DNA of 27,858 nucleotides from Caldilineaceae bacterium (GTDB lineage Bacteria; Chloroflexota; Anaerolineae; Caldilineales; Caldilineaceae). The notes under the pieces are model-generated. The model did not search any database and was not told the origin of the DNA. It was given only the letters and a program-made list of their open reading frames with translations. Below are positions 1 to 7,970 of this stretch, in pieces; position 1 is the first letter of the stretch, and every line of letters starts with the position of its first letter. The DNA lies in assembly GCA_019637645.1 (NCBI GenBank), contig JAHBVH010000100.1, positions 1 through 27,858 of the forward strand, read 5' to 3'. The position numbers were made by a program, and so were the translations under genes.

Positions 1-1072
1 TGTAGGCATTGGCATCCCCTTCGCGCGCTGCGATGATCTCGACCGCGCCTTCGCTGTGAACCTTCAACAACGGTGTAATTGGCTCTAGCCCCGCAGCCAT
101 CCGTTCGGCCCGAGCGCGCACATTCTTTCGCCGTTCCAGATTGCCCGTCCAGCTTTGCAACTTCAGCTCATATTTTTCCCACGGTTTGGTCACCGGGTCG
201 TGTGTCCAGGCTAGATATTCGACCATGTGGGTATCGCCTGCGGTTGGGCAGAGACCAAAGATCGCAAACAATTCGCGCGTCATCGGTTCAAAGGTGTGGC
301 GAAAGTGATGCAAATATTTTTCGCGGAAACGGGGATAGAGATCCGCGCCGGTCTGGCGGTCGGTGAGGCCATAGATCCAGGCAAAATGGTTAATGCCCGC
401 CGAGAGGATGGTAAAGCGGCGCTCGCCTTCCTCGATCATGGTCAAAATAGCCGGTACATTCGGCGCATCGGTATGGACATGAAAGGTGTCACCGTCGGGT
501 ACGGAAATGCCATAGTCATCAGCCAACACCGCGGCCACAATCGCGTAGGCCCAGCGATATTGATGACAGAGACCAATACAGTTGATCGTACTATAGCGCG
601 TGACCGCCATACCCAACCGGCTCAGGGGGTTGGTAAAGTTGAGCAGCCAAGCGTTGGGACAGCGTTCTTCCATATCTTTGGCAATCGCAAGCATTTCGGG
701 CACATTGCGACAGGTATGGGCAAAGCCGCCTGGCCCGCTATTTTCGGCATAGGGCTGGCGCACGCCGTGGCGCAAGGGTATCTCCCAATCCTGCTGCCAG
801 ACCACTTCGCGCGGGCCAACTTGGATACAGACAATGACATAGTCGGCGTCATGCAGTAATTCACGGCGGTCGGGACTCGCGTGAATGGTCATGTGGGCAT
901 CCCACTCACGGTTCATGCGTTCCGCGAGTTGGTGCATGGTCGCCAGAGTTTGGCGGTTGATGTCACAGAGCCCCAGCGTCGCCCCTTTTAGCTCTGGCGC
1001 GCGGAACAAGGTGGCGAGAGTACCGGTACCAAAGATAGCGCTACCGGCACCAATGACAACGATTTTGGGCAT
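1..1072 (-). CDS. Glycoside hydrolase family 4 enzyme (NAD-dependent alpha-glycosidase-like), 3' end outside window
   Basis: The frame is open from the ATG at 1072 to the window edge, giving 357 codons of a family that usually has about 430-480 residues. Visible GH4 features are an N-terminal Rossmann loop (IGAGSAIFG, residues 7-15), an acidic end of beta-2 (CDI, 36-38), NFTNP (145-149), GLCH with the putative metal-ligand Cys169, and AGINHFAW with putative metal-ligand His229. GH4 enzymes use NAD+ and a divalent metal in a redox-assisted hydrolysis of alpha- or beta-glycosides, often galactosides, glucosides or galacturonides; the substrate cannot be told from this fragment. An AGGA Shine-Dalgarno lies 6 nt before the ATG. 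It is the last visible gene of the minus-strand sugar locus and would act in the cytoplasm on sugars imported by the upstream permeases (inference). Confidence 0.9.
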   Translation of the reverse strand, partial: MPKIVVIGAGSAIFGTGTLATLFRAPELKGATLGLCDINRQTLATMHQLAERMNREWDAHMTIHASPDRRELLHDADYVIVCIQVGPREVVWQQDWEIPLRHGVRQPYAENSGPGGFAHTCRNVPEMLAIAKDMEERCPNAWLLNFTNPLSRLGMAVTRYSTINCIGLCHQYRWAYAIVAAVLADDYGISVPDGDTFHVHTDAPNVPAILTMIEEGERRFTILSAGINHFAWIYGLTDRQTGADLYPRFREKYLHHFRHTFEPMTRELFAIFGLCPTAGDTHMVEYLAWTHDPVTKPWEKYELKLQSWTGNLERRKNVRARAERMAAGLEPITPLLKVHSEGAVEIIAAREGDANAY

Positions 1073-1295
1073 AATCGATCCTATCGGTTTGGTAATAGGC
1101 AATCGCCAGTTCAAAGAGTCGCTCTTGGGCGCTTCCCTCATCGCTTGCGCCGCGGAGCTGCGCGCGGATTTTGGTCTGGTCCTGTTCCGCAAAGGTACGA
1201 AAGCGCCGCGACATGCTCAGCCACTGGTGGAGCGTCGGCGTGAAGGTATACGGGTCTTCATCCAACAACTCACGCAAAAGTTCATCGGTTGACAT
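1041..1295 (-). CDS. Short hypothetical protein, possibly a truncated remnant
   Basis: An 84-residue ORF between hepT and the GH4 gene; its last 32 bases overlap the GH4 start. The first 70 or so residues look protein-like (acidic, Leu/Ala-rich, beginning MSTDELLRELLDEDPYTF), whereas the tail (NRCHWCR) reads through the GH4 ribosome-binding region and does not. I do not recognise the family. There is no clear Shine-Dalgarno before the ATG. It may be the N-terminal fragment of a longer protein that lost its 3' half when the GH4 gene was joined behind it, or a small gene translationally linked to GH4. No function is assigned. Confidence 0.45.
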   Translation of the reverse strand: MSTDELLRELLDEDPYTFTPTLHQWLSMSRRFRTFAEQDQTKIRAQLRGASDEGSAQERLFELAIAYYQTDRIDYAQNRCHWCR

Positions 1296-1317
1296 CGCGA
1301 ACGAACGCCGACTTCGC

Positions 1318-1737
1318 TCAGAGGAGTTCCTGTTGACCCAGAATCTGCTGTGTAAACCGCTGAAAATCTATCAAATGATTTTCGACAATATCGACGACTT
1401 TTGCCAATTCCAGCCGTTGATACTCATGGACAGCGATATTCCGAAACCCAACCATCCGCCCTAGCTGTTCCGCTAGATCAACGTTAATCACCCCAGCCTG
1501 ACCAAGCAGAAGAAAGCTTTCTTTGCTATTCTGCGGCACACCAAGCTGCTGCTTGCGCACAAGATAATTGGCCAGATCCACGGCCTGCTCAGCCGCGCGC
1601 ATCAAATTGAGAACAACAATATCCTGGGTGTCAAAATCATCGGCAAAGGCGAGTGGGGCTTCACGCGTATAGACTGTCCGAATCCGTTTCAAGCAACGTT
1701 GAATACTCGCGGTTTTGTTGAGGATAACATCATCCAT
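1318..1737 (-). CDS. hepT: HepT-like HEPN toxin of an MntA-HepT pair
   Basis: A 139-residue protein starting at the ATG at 1737. It belongs to the HEPN/DUF86 family: an all-helical protein with the diagnostic RX4H motif near its C-terminal third (RNIAVHEY), where the Arg and His form the active site in characterised HepT toxins. HepT proteins are RNases that are silenced by adenylylation of the Tyr in the RX4HXY motif by the partner MntA; that Tyr is present here. The start overlaps the end of the upstream mntA by 8 bp, as expected for a translationally coupled pair. A longer upstream reading (to 1851) would lie entirely inside mntA and is not favoured. The pair sits inside a sugar-utilisation gene string, which is odd. 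Confidence 0.9.
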   Translation of the reverse strand: MDDVILNKTASIQRCLKRIRTVYTREAPLAFADDFDTQDIVVLNLMRAAEQAVDLANYLVRKQQLGVPQNSKESFLLLGQAGVINVDLAEQLGRMVGFRNIAVHEYQRLELAKVVDIVENHLIDFQRFTQQILGQQELL

Positions 1738-2155
1738 AGATGACTCCTGTCGTGCGGATGGCCTCCAGAATTTCGGCGCGCTCCTCGTTGAGCTTTTGGT
1801 AGAGTGAGAGGGCGAGCCCTTCATATTCGTTGCATTGAGGCAGGTTAGCACAGAAGATCCGTTGTCCAGTCCGTAGGATCTCGATCTGAAAAACCGTCGA
1901 AACTTGGCGCATATTGATCAAATCAACCGGACAACCAGCGAGTTCACTCAGTTCATCGGTCAATTTCCACCAAACATCATGGGCCAACAAAAATGCTTGG
2001 CGCGGCGGCAAGAGCAGCGCCAGATCCAGATCGCTTTGGGCATTAGCCCGTTGCGCGGCATAAGAACCAAAGAGGTAGATCGCCTGGATCTCTGGTAACG
2101 TCGCTAGAATTCGTTGGATGAGCCGTTCGGGTTCAGATGGCGCTAGGTTCGTCAT
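1730..2155 (-). CDS. mntA: MntA-like minimal nucleotidyltransferase antitoxin
   Basis: A 141-residue protein of the minimal nucleotidyltransferase family. The catalytic signature GSX10DXD is intact (GSYAAQRANAQSDLDLAL), the expected site for Mg2+ and nucleotide binding. In characterised systems MntA transfers AMP groups to a Tyr of HepT and so neutralises it. I chose the ATG at 2155, which has an AGGGTGG Shine-Dalgarno a few bases upstream, over an in-frame TTG at 2191. The gene ends with TGA overlapping the hepT start by 8 bp. It begins 43 nt after the stop of the upstream sugar permease gene and so may be co-transcribed with it. Confidence 0.9.
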   Translation of the reverse strand: MTNLAPSEPERLIQRILATLPEIQAIYLFGSYAAQRANAQSDLDLALLLPPRQAFLLAHDVWWKLTDELSELAGCPVDLINMRQVSTVFQIEILRTGQRIFCANLPQCNEYEGLALSLYQKLNEERAEILEAIRTTGVIYG

Positions 2156-2197
2156 AGCCACCACCCTATCATGTTTAGAGCAATTCGGCAAGTGTGG

Positions 2198-3118
2198 CTA
2201 GCGGCCCCCAAAGCCGCTGAGAGTCACCCCTTCGACAAAGTACCGTTGGGCCGCAAAGAAGATGATCACCATGGGGGCTAACATAAAGGTGCCCGTGGCA
2301 AAGACCAACTCCCAACTGGTGGCATAGGCGGCGTCATTCATGGCCCGAATGCCCACCGCCAAGGTCCACGTGTTGGGTTTGAGATAGATCAACGCTTCTA
2401 GAAATTCGTTGTAAAACTGCATAAAGGTGAGAATCACCACTGTGATCATCACCGGCTGGCTGAGGGGAATGAAGATCTGCCAGAGGATGCGGAAGCTACT
2501 GGCACCGTCAATCCGAGCAGCATCTTCCAACTCGATTGGGATACTCAGAAAGAACTGGCGAATCAGAAAGACATACAAGCCATGAATCGCGAAAAAGGCG
2601 GGGACAATGAGGGGGAAGAAGGAGCCAATCCATGGACCAGGCCAGCGAAAGAGATAGCTGAACATGAGAAAGCGCGGCACGATCAAAATAATGCTCGGTA
2701 ACATCATGGTTGCCAAGAGCAGCCCGAAAAAGAAGTTACGCCCAGGCCAGCGTAAGCGGCTAAAGCTAAAAGCCACGAGCGACGACGAAAAGAGCACCCC
2801 AAGCACGGCAAAGATACAGACGATCATGGTATTCCAGAAGTAGAGCATGATCGGCGCGCGGGCAAAGGCCGCGGCATAGTTTTCCCAGCGCGGCGTGCGC
2901 GGCAGCCACTCAATCGGGATGACAAAAATTTCCGTCGCGGCTTTGAGCGAGGAGGAGACCATCCACAAGACCGGCACCAGCGACATGATAGAAAGCAAGA
3001 GCAGAAGGAGGTGTACGCCCAAACGGCTGAGCCAGTCCATGCGCTGGCGTTGCCGCTTTTGCTGAGCAGCCACGACAGCAGCGTTGGCCGCTTGCGGAGT
3101 GCGAAGAGTGGTTGTCAT
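2198..3118 (-). CDS. Carbohydrate ABC transporter permease, MalG type (CUT1)
   Basis: A 306-residue inner-membrane permease with about six hydrophobic segments. The cytoplasmic EAA loop that docks the ATPase is clear (EDAARIDGASSFRILWQ). It pairs with the MalF-type permease immediately upstream to form the channel of a CUT1 sugar importer. The ATG at 3118 lies 2 nt after the upstream stop, so translation is probably coupled; an in-frame extension up to 3205 would run back through the upstream gene and is rejected. The N-terminal 30 residues before the first membrane segment are Ala/Gln/Arg-rich and cytoplasmic. No ATPase gene lies in this locus, so a shared MsmK/UgpC-like ATPase elsewhere is likely (family knowledge). 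Confidence 0.92.
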   Translation of the reverse strand: MTTTLRTPQAANAAVVAAQQKRQRQRMDWLSRLGVHLLLLLLSIMSLVPVLWMVSSSLKAATEIFVIPIEWLPRTPRWENYAAAFARAPIMLYFWNTMIVCIFAVLGVLFSSSLVAFSFSRLRWPGRNFFFGLLLATMMLPSIILIVPRFLMFSYLFRWPGPWIGSFFPLIVPAFFAIHGLYVFLIRQFFLSIPIELEDAARIDGASSFRILWQIFIPLSQPVMITVVILTFMQFYNEFLEALIYLKPNTWTLAVGIRAMNDAAYATSWELVFATGTFMLAPMVIIFFAAQRYFVEGVTLSGFGGR

Positions 3119-3120
3119 GG

Positions 3121-4032
3121 TTACTCGTTCTCGTAATAGACCCAACGGCCCGAAAAGCGAAACTGGATAATGGTTAACACGATGATCACCACAAAGAGCA
3201 CCCACGAGACCGCCGCGGCATAGCCGATCTTGCTATATTCAAAGGCATTGCGGTAGATATAGAGCACCATAAAGAGGGTAGCATCTTGCGGGCCACCTTT
3301 GGTCATGATCAACGCCGGGGCAAAGACTTGGAAGTTCCCAATGATACCAACAATCAAATTAAAGAAGATCACTGGCGTCATGATCGGGATCGTCACATGC
3401 CAGAACTTGCGCCAAGGCCCGGCCCCATCTAGCGCCGCCGCCTCTAACAGGGCCGTTGGCACATTTTGCAAGCCAGCCAAGAAGATCACCATTTGGGTGC
3501 CCATCACCCAGATCCGCATAAAGACAAAGGCGGGAATCGCCAGTGCCGGTTCAAAGAGCCAGGCCCGCGGGGCAAAGCCAAACCAACCGATGACCGCGTT
3601 GATAATGCCAAAATCTGGATGATAGGCCCGCTGCCAGATAAAGGCACTGACCACAATCGGCACAATCACGGGCATGTAGAGCGCCGTCCGATAGAAGTTG
3701 CGCCCGCGAATAGGCTGATTCAACAAGACAGCACAGCCCAGCGCCAAGGCCAACTGCAAGGGCACACTAGTAAAGGCATAATAGGCCGTATTCCAGAGCG
3801 AGAGCCAGACCTTAGGATCAGCCCCTAGTTCGGCGATATTGGCGAAGCCAATCCAACGAGGTGGCGACAACAGATTATAGCGCTGGAAATTCAACACAAA
3901 GGCCCAGCCCATGGGGAAAGCCACAAAGACCAGCAGGCCAATGAGAAAAGGCGCGGCAAAGAGATAGCCTTCTACCATCTCCCGTCGCCGGAAAGGTGAT
4001 GGATGGGAACGCCGAGCAGGCATTGTACTCAT
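3121..4032 (-). CDS. Carbohydrate ABC transporter permease, MalF/UgpA type (CUT1)
   Basis: A 303-residue inner-membrane protein with about six transmembrane helices, the first at roughly residues 19-40 (YLFAAPFLIGLLVFVAF). Its EAA motif (LEAAALDGAGPWRKFWHVTIP) marks the ATPase-docking loop. I start at the ATG at 4032 (MSTMPARR), because the in-frame sequence further upstream runs through a palindromic repeat and into the binding-protein gene and is not protein-like. A GAGG lies about 12 nt before the ATG; an ATG three codons further in is the alternative start. It is followed after 2 nt by the MalG-type permease and preceded by the solute-binding protein, the standard CUT1 gene order. Confidence 0.92.
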   Translation of the reverse strand: MSTMPARRSHPSPFRRREMVEGYLFAAPFLIGLLVFVAFPMGWAFVLNFQRYNLLSPPRWIGFANIAELGADPKVWLSLWNTAYYAFTSVPLQLALALGCAVLLNQPIRGRNFYRTALYMPVIVPIVVSAFIWQRAYHPDFGIINAVIGWFGFAPRAWLFEPALAIPAFVFMRIWVMGTQMVIFLAGLQNVPTALLEAAALDGAGPWRKFWHVTIPIMTPVIFFNLIVGIIGNFQVFAPALIMTKGGPQDATLFMVLYIYRNAFEYSKIGYAAAVSWVLFVVIIVLTIIQFRFSGRWVYYENE

Positions 4033-4092
4033 GACGAAGAATGACCTCTGATAAGCTAAAACAGAACAAGCACAGGCCGTATAGAGCAGAAT

Positions 4093-4124
4093 AACCTGAC
4101 AGGTTTTGCAAAACCTGCCAGGTT
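4093..4124. repeat. 32-bp intergenic palindrome of the CAGGTTTTGCAAAACCTG type
   Basis: A nearly perfect inverted repeat centred at 4108/4109, with only one mismatched pair (4099/4118). It lies between the sugar-binding protein stop and the first permease start. It could form a stable hairpin in the mRNA, separating highly expressed binding protein from permeases (a known role of such hairpins). Its core (CAGGTTT, one base, GCAAA) recurs in the hairpin at 10453-10483. Confidence 0.75.
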
Positions 4125-4147
4125 TGGGCGCCGTAACGTCTATCCCA

Positions 4148-5533
4148 TTAGGCAACGCTAGCCCAATAGTCATCCAGCAACTTCTGTACCCCTTCATCGA
4201 CGAGCGGCAGTACATCCGCGGCGGCGGCAGTGCCCGCAATGAGGGGGTCCCAGCCAACGGGCTTGACTACTTCATTCCAGAATTGGGAGCGGGGCAGGCC
4301 GCTAATAATATCGGCCTCGCCTTTATTAAAAGCCGTGATAAAGGCCGCGGTGTTGGTGAGGCCGTGGTTCTCCTGCACCTTGGGGGCCCAGAAACTCTCC
4401 ACCAAACTCACATTGTTGGGCACGCGGCCAGTGACTTCGGAGAAGATCTTCTGGCCTTCTTCGCCACACATATATTTGACCAGATCCCAAGCTGGTTCGA
4501 GCGGGGCATTGTTAAAGATCACCACACCTTCTGCCCAACCGCGATGCGGGCGGCTGCCATCGGCTTGCTGAGGCATGAGGACCACGTCAAATTCCACAGC
4601 AGCACCTTGGTCGCGCAAGGCTGGCGTCACCATGCGCGGGAACCACCACGGCCCTTCGTACTTCATCGCCGACTGCCCCGCTTCAATACCACCAGAACCC
4701 GCATCCAAGTCGGCGGGTTTGGGGCTAATGCCGAGGGTGTGATAGAAATCGCTGGCGACCAACTGGACAATCTCCACAATTTCCGGCTGAGTAAACTGAG
4801 AAGTCTTGGGATCGACCAATGTGTCAAATTCCTGCGCACCTGTCCCGCGGATCCAATGGATATCGCGGAACCAGTTGCCATTGGCCTGATAGCCCCATTG
4901 CTTCTTATCGCCATCGGTCTTGGTCAACTGTTGGGCAATTTCCAAGAACTCTTCAAAGGTCCAGTCATCCGTCGGATAGGGAATACCGGCCTCATCAAAA
5001 GGTGCCTTGGCATAGAACATGACCATCATCGCCATCTGGGTGGGAATGAGATAGGTATCGCCCTTACGCTCGGTATATTGACGTACTGCTTCGCTGTCGG
5101 CCCAGGCGTAGTTAAAATCATCCCGTTGACGCAAGTCGTTGACACCGACGATCACGCTATTGTCGGCAAAGAGTTGGTAGCCCCAACCTTGCATCGAGGC
5201 GATGCTGGGATTGCTCCCCCCTGCATATTGGGTTTGGAGTGCGGCGTAGTAACTCTCATCATTCGGTAGGAAAATGGCGTCAATTTGCACCTCAGGATAT
5301 TGCTCGCGGTAGGCATCCGCCATAGCCGCAAAGCCAGGCTGATCGGGCTCACCAAAGGCCATCACCGTAAGGGACGCGCCTTCGCCAGCGGGTACACTAG
5401 CCCCACCACTGGCCGCTGGCGCAGGACTAGCCGCTGGTGTAGGGCAGGCGGTCAAAAGGAAAGCCGTTGCGGTTCCCGTACCGGCGAGTTGAAGAAAGTG
5501 CCGACGAGATAACTTTTTTGCTGATTGCTGCAT
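4148..5533 (-). CDS. Tat-exported lipoprotein, sugar ABC transporter solute-binding protein (CUT1)
   Basis: A 461-residue extracytoplasmic sugar-binding lipoprotein. The N-terminus carries a twin-arginine motif (SRRHFLQLAG) and a lipobox ending at Cys30 (LLTAC), followed by an Ala/Pro/Ser/Gly-rich linker and a family-1 solute-binding fold (VMAFGEPDQPGF..., FYAKAPFDEAGIPYP, WTFEEFLEIAQQL). The start at 5533 has an excellent AGGAGG Shine-Dalgarno 4 nt upstream; an in-frame ATG 14 codons earlier lacks one. Ligand specificity cannot be read from sequence; the neighbouring deacetylase and GH4 enzyme point to an oligosaccharide. The gene precedes the two permeases with a 115-nt gap that holds a palindrome. 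Confidence 0.93.
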   Translation of the reverse strand: MQQSAKKLSRRHFLQLAGTGTATAFLLTACPTPAASPAPAASGGASVPAGEGASLTVMAFGEPDQPGFAAMADAYREQYPEVQIDAIFLPNDESYYAALQTQYAGGSNPSIASMQGWGYQLFADNSVIVGVNDLRQRDDFNYAWADSEAVRQYTERKGDTYLIPTQMAMMVMFYAKAPFDEAGIPYPTDDWTFEEFLEIAQQLTKTDGDKKQWGYQANGNWFRDIHWIRGTGAQEFDTLVDPKTSQFTQPEIVEIVQLVASDFYHTLGISPKPADLDAGSGGIEAGQSAMKYEGPWWFPRMVTPALRDQGAAVEFDVVLMPQQADGSRPHRGWAEGVVIFNNAPLEPAWDLVKYMCGEEGQKIFSEVTGRVPNNVSLVESFWAPKVQENHGLTNTAAFITAFNKGEADIISGLPRSQFWNEVVKPVGWDPLIAGTAAAADVLPLVDEGVQKLLDDYWASVA

Positions 5534-5587
5534 AGCTCCTCCTGGTTGCAGTTGGATTGGGTACATGCTTGACAAGGTAGTGGTAGG

Positions 5588-6499
5588 TTAGCTGTTGGCA
5601 CGCATGATAGTACGAATCGCATGGTAGCCAATGGGGATAATTGCTTCCGCCCGTAAAAAATCGCGCAGGCGCTGTGACTGGAAATAATGATACTCAAAGG
5701 TGCGCCAATAGGCACGCTCAGGGACAATCACCTCAATGTCGCCCGGGGCATTGGGATGCAAGCTAAAATAGGTAACACCGGGGGGCAGGTTGTGCAAGAG
5801 CGCTTCATAGAGCACCGCTCGATCCGCCGCTGGATCGGCCAGATGGTAGCCGGGCGTAATCCGAAACCAATCGACCAAAGGCATGCCTTTCGCTTCGATG
5901 GCGCGCACAAAGTTCAGCCAAGCTTGTTCGTCAGGCCCAACAAGCCCTAGGGTACGTACATAATCGTCAATCTGACGGGGCAGCAAAACCGGCACGCCAT
6001 AGGTAAAGCCCCATGCCACATACGCCTCGACCAACTCTGGCAGGAGCGCGGCCCCCATGTGAGTGTCGAGATGCGTAAAATCAATACCCATGCTACGCAC
6101 CCGTTCAATCTGGGCATGCATCTCTGTCATCGCGGCAGCCACGTTAAGATGGGCCTGCACACCCGGCACGCGCGGCCAAAAATGGCCGGCTTCATCCAGC
6201 AAGCCGCTAGCCACATCTCGTGTGGAAATCGGCCCCCAACGATAACCAGACCACTCACTTGTCAGAGTGAGATGGACCCCGATATCGAGTGACGGGTTTT
6301 GTTGGCAGGCATGCAACAGTTCTGGTGACCAGGGACAGGGCACCATCACCGAGCCAGTCTGTAACAAGCCAGCCGCCATCAGTTCAAGATAAGCTTGGTT
6401 GCTGCCATGACACATCCCCACATCATCCGCATGAAAGATGACGAGGCGCGCGTCTGCCGGATAGCCGAGTTGCGTCACTAACGGATTAGGTGTATACAT
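5588..6499 (-). CDS. ChbG/HpnK (YdjC) family carbohydrate deacetylase
   Basis: A 303-residue protein of the YdjC/ChbG polysaccharide-deacetylase-like family, whose members remove N-acetyl groups from sugars such as diacetylchitobiose. Visible metal and catalytic motifs are HADD (residues 23-26), GVHLTLT with His76, HLDTH (143-147) and SLHPNAPGD near residue 247; together they form the usual TIM-like barrel metal site. Length matches the family (about 250-300). It is the first gene of the minus-strand sugar locus, 54 nt before the binding-protein gene, and has no signal peptide, so it should act in the cytoplasm on imported acetylated sugars or sugar phosphates (inference). The Shine-Dalgarno is weak. 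Confidence 0.88.
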   Translation of the reverse strand: MYTPNPLVTQLGYPADARLVIFHADDVGMCHGSNQAYLELMAAGLLQTGSVMVPCPWSPELLHACQQNPSLDIGVHLTLTSEWSGYRWGPISTRDVASGLLDEAGHFWPRVPGVQAHLNVAAAMTEMHAQIERVRSMGIDFTHLDTHMGAALLPELVEAYVAWGFTYGVPVLLPRQIDDYVRTLGLVGPDEQAWLNFVRAIEAKGMPLVDWFRITPGYHLADPAADRAVLYEALLHNLPPGVTYFSLHPNAPGDIEVIVPERAYWRTFEYHYFQSQRLRDFLRAEAIIPIGYHAIRTIMRANS

Positions 6500-6796
6500 T
6501 CAGTTTAGGTCCACGCTAGAACGGGCAAGCTTACCCGTTCGACAAAAGTACCAAAGACAGTCAGTATGCCGCTAGAGCAACATTTGCTTACCCTTCCTAA
6601 AAACCGCTCAGGTGTGGACCAGTCAACCACCTTTTGAAACCGCTTCTAAGCGCGACAACGAATTCTCTCACGGGTGGGAGCATGAAACAGTGGCAAATTC
6701 AAGCAAGCCTGGGAAAAACAGAAATGCTACCTTGGGGAGAGATAAGCTAGGCCGATCCTTTATCATTGTCGGCTAGCGTTTCCATACAACGGTATG
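6500..6796. other. Leader/intergenic region of the sugar operon
   Basis: A 297-bp gene-free stretch between the LysM-protein stop and the deacetylase start. It holds the 22-bp palindrome at 6519-6540, a short CGCTT/AAGCG inverted repeat near 6640-6655, and a weak hairpin near 6746-6778 (GCCGA/TCGGC with flanking GCTA/TAGC) just downstream of the LysM gene that lacks a T-tract. A TTGACT hexamer on the minus strand near 6615 could be a -35 element, but I see no convincing -10 at the right distance. Confidence 0.5.
6519..6540. promoter_or_regulatory. 22-bp palindrome upstream of the sugar operon, candidate operator
   Basis: An inverted repeat with arms GAACGGG and CCCGTTC around an AAGCTT centre; a single pair (C/A) breaks perfect symmetry. 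It lies 20 nt upstream of the deacetylase start, where a repressor would block transcription or early elongation. It does not fit the usual LacI consensus with a central CG, so the regulator family is unknown. No regulator gene is nearby. Confidence 0.5.
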
Positions 6797-7900
6797 TTAT
6801 TGCCAAGTAAAGCGGCGTACTTCACTGGGAGGGCTAGCAGCTTCCAGAATCATCTGACCATTGGCACCAGTCTCTACCCGTGCTACCGAAACACGCCAGA
6901 CATAGCTGGCCGTTTCGCCAACTTTGGGGGCAAATTCTGGAGCAAGCCGATAACTGGTGGCCTTGGTCCAAATACTGGGTAGACTTTGGGCCGTACTATT
7001 ACTATCAGGGTAGAGTAAGAGCACATACCACTCGTTAGGGGCTAGCACATCCACGCTGATCCAGCGGAAGAGCACGGCTTCATCGCGCCATACCGTTACC
7101 TCATTGGCAGGGCCAATCAACCGGGGCTCAACGTACACCGAGGCTATCGCCGCAGACTGATCCGTTGTGTTCGCTGGGCTTTGAGCAGCAGGAGCAGCGC
7201 TTTCAATGACTTCTGTGGGCGTTTGCCGCAAGGGGATAATGAGTACATCCCCTGGCCGGATAATATCATTCGCCGCACGATTGTTTACGGCCAAAATATC
7301 TTCGACAGTACTGCCAAAATTGACTGCAATGGAGATAATCGTGTCGCCGGTCTGGACAGTGTACTGGAATTGTGACGCTGGCGTACGATTCAAGGAGGTT
7401 TCGGCGGCGGGGCCAATCACAGGAACAAGCAAAACATCTCCGGCGCGGATCAATTCATTGCTTAGATTGTTGGCCGCCTGTATGTCCGCAACCGAAACCC
7501 CATATTGAGCCGCAATCGCCAGTAATGTCTCGCCAGTAATGACTTGGTGACGTACCGTGCTAGTGGCTGGCGCCGTGGTGGGCGTTACGGTTGGTTCTGG
7601 TTGGGGTGTAGGCGTGCCAGTTAGGTCCAGTAAAGGCACATTACCCGGCAAAATTCCCTGTCCAACAACCTCATTCGTCACTGGGGTGGAGCGGCTACCC
7701 ATTTGCCACCATAAGACCAATACGGACACGACCGCCAATACTAACAACGCATCGACAAGGGAAACACCGCGTGTACGGCGCGACGAAAGACGTAGGTCAT
7801 GCCCACACATAAAACAGCTCTCAGCATCGCGGGCGATACGCGTGCCGCAGTTAGGACAACGCCGCTCAATAATCGCCGGGGAAATTTGTTCACGTGCCAT
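6797..7900 (-). CDS. Zinc-ribbon, single-TM, double-LysM envelope protein
   Basis: A 367-residue protein with a clear modular layout: a cytoplasmic zinc ribbon (CPNC at 15-18 and CFMC at 29-32), an Arg-rich stop-transfer stretch, one transmembrane helix (about 48-66), a Thr/Pro-rich linker (about 94-116), two LysM domains (about 117-161 and 178-224; both with the [TG]GDT/GET...NN...I..GD.L..P pattern), a Ser/Ala linker, and a C-terminal domain of roughly 110 residues rich in beta-type sequence. The positive-inside pattern places the ribbon inside and LysM outside, where LysM binds peptidoglycan or related glycans. The role is unknown; envelope attachment or sensing is inference. A TATAAT just upstream of the ATG suggests a leaderless or near-leaderless mRNA. 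Confidence 0.85.
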   Translation of the reverse strand: MAREQISPAIIERRCPNCGTRIARDAESCFMCGHDLRLSSRRTRGVSLVDALLVLAVVSVLVLWWQMGSRSTPVTNEVVGQGILPGNVPLLDLTGTPTPQPEPTVTPTTAPATSTVRHQVITGETLLAIAAQYGVSVADIQAANNLSNELIRAGDVLLVPVIGPAAETSLNRTPASQFQYTVQTGDTIISIAVNFGSTVEDILAVNNRAANDIIRPGDVLIIPLRQTPTEVIESAAPAAQSPANTTDQSAAIASVYVEPRLIGPANEVTVWRDEAVLFRWISVDVLAPNEWYVLLLYPDSNSTAQSLPSIWTKATSYRLAPEFAPKVGETASYVWRVSVARVETGANGQMILEAASPPSEVRRFTWQ

Positions 7901-7906
7901 AAGACA

Positions 7907-7912
7907 ATTATA
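7907..7912 (-). promoter_or_regulatory. Candidate -10 element (TATAAT) abutting the LysM-protein start
   Basis: On the minus strand a perfect TATAAT ends 6 nt before the ATG at 7900. The predicted transcription start falls on or next to the start codon, and no Shine-Dalgarno is present, consistent with a leaderless transcript. No good -35 at 17 nt; a TTTCCA lies 19 nt upstream. Confidence 0.45.
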
Positions 7913-7970
7913 GCATTAGCCAGTAGTTTGATGGAAAGTTAACAGGCTTTTGATCAAACCATGAAAAATA

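Noticed and set aside
227..859. 210-residue plus-strand ORF
   Set aside because: It lies opposite the GH4 gene, whose minus-strand frame shows the family motifs throughout.
4106..5269. 387-residue plus-strand ORF
   Set aside because: Antisense to the sugar-binding lipoprotein gene, which has a signal peptide, lipobox and AGGAGG site.
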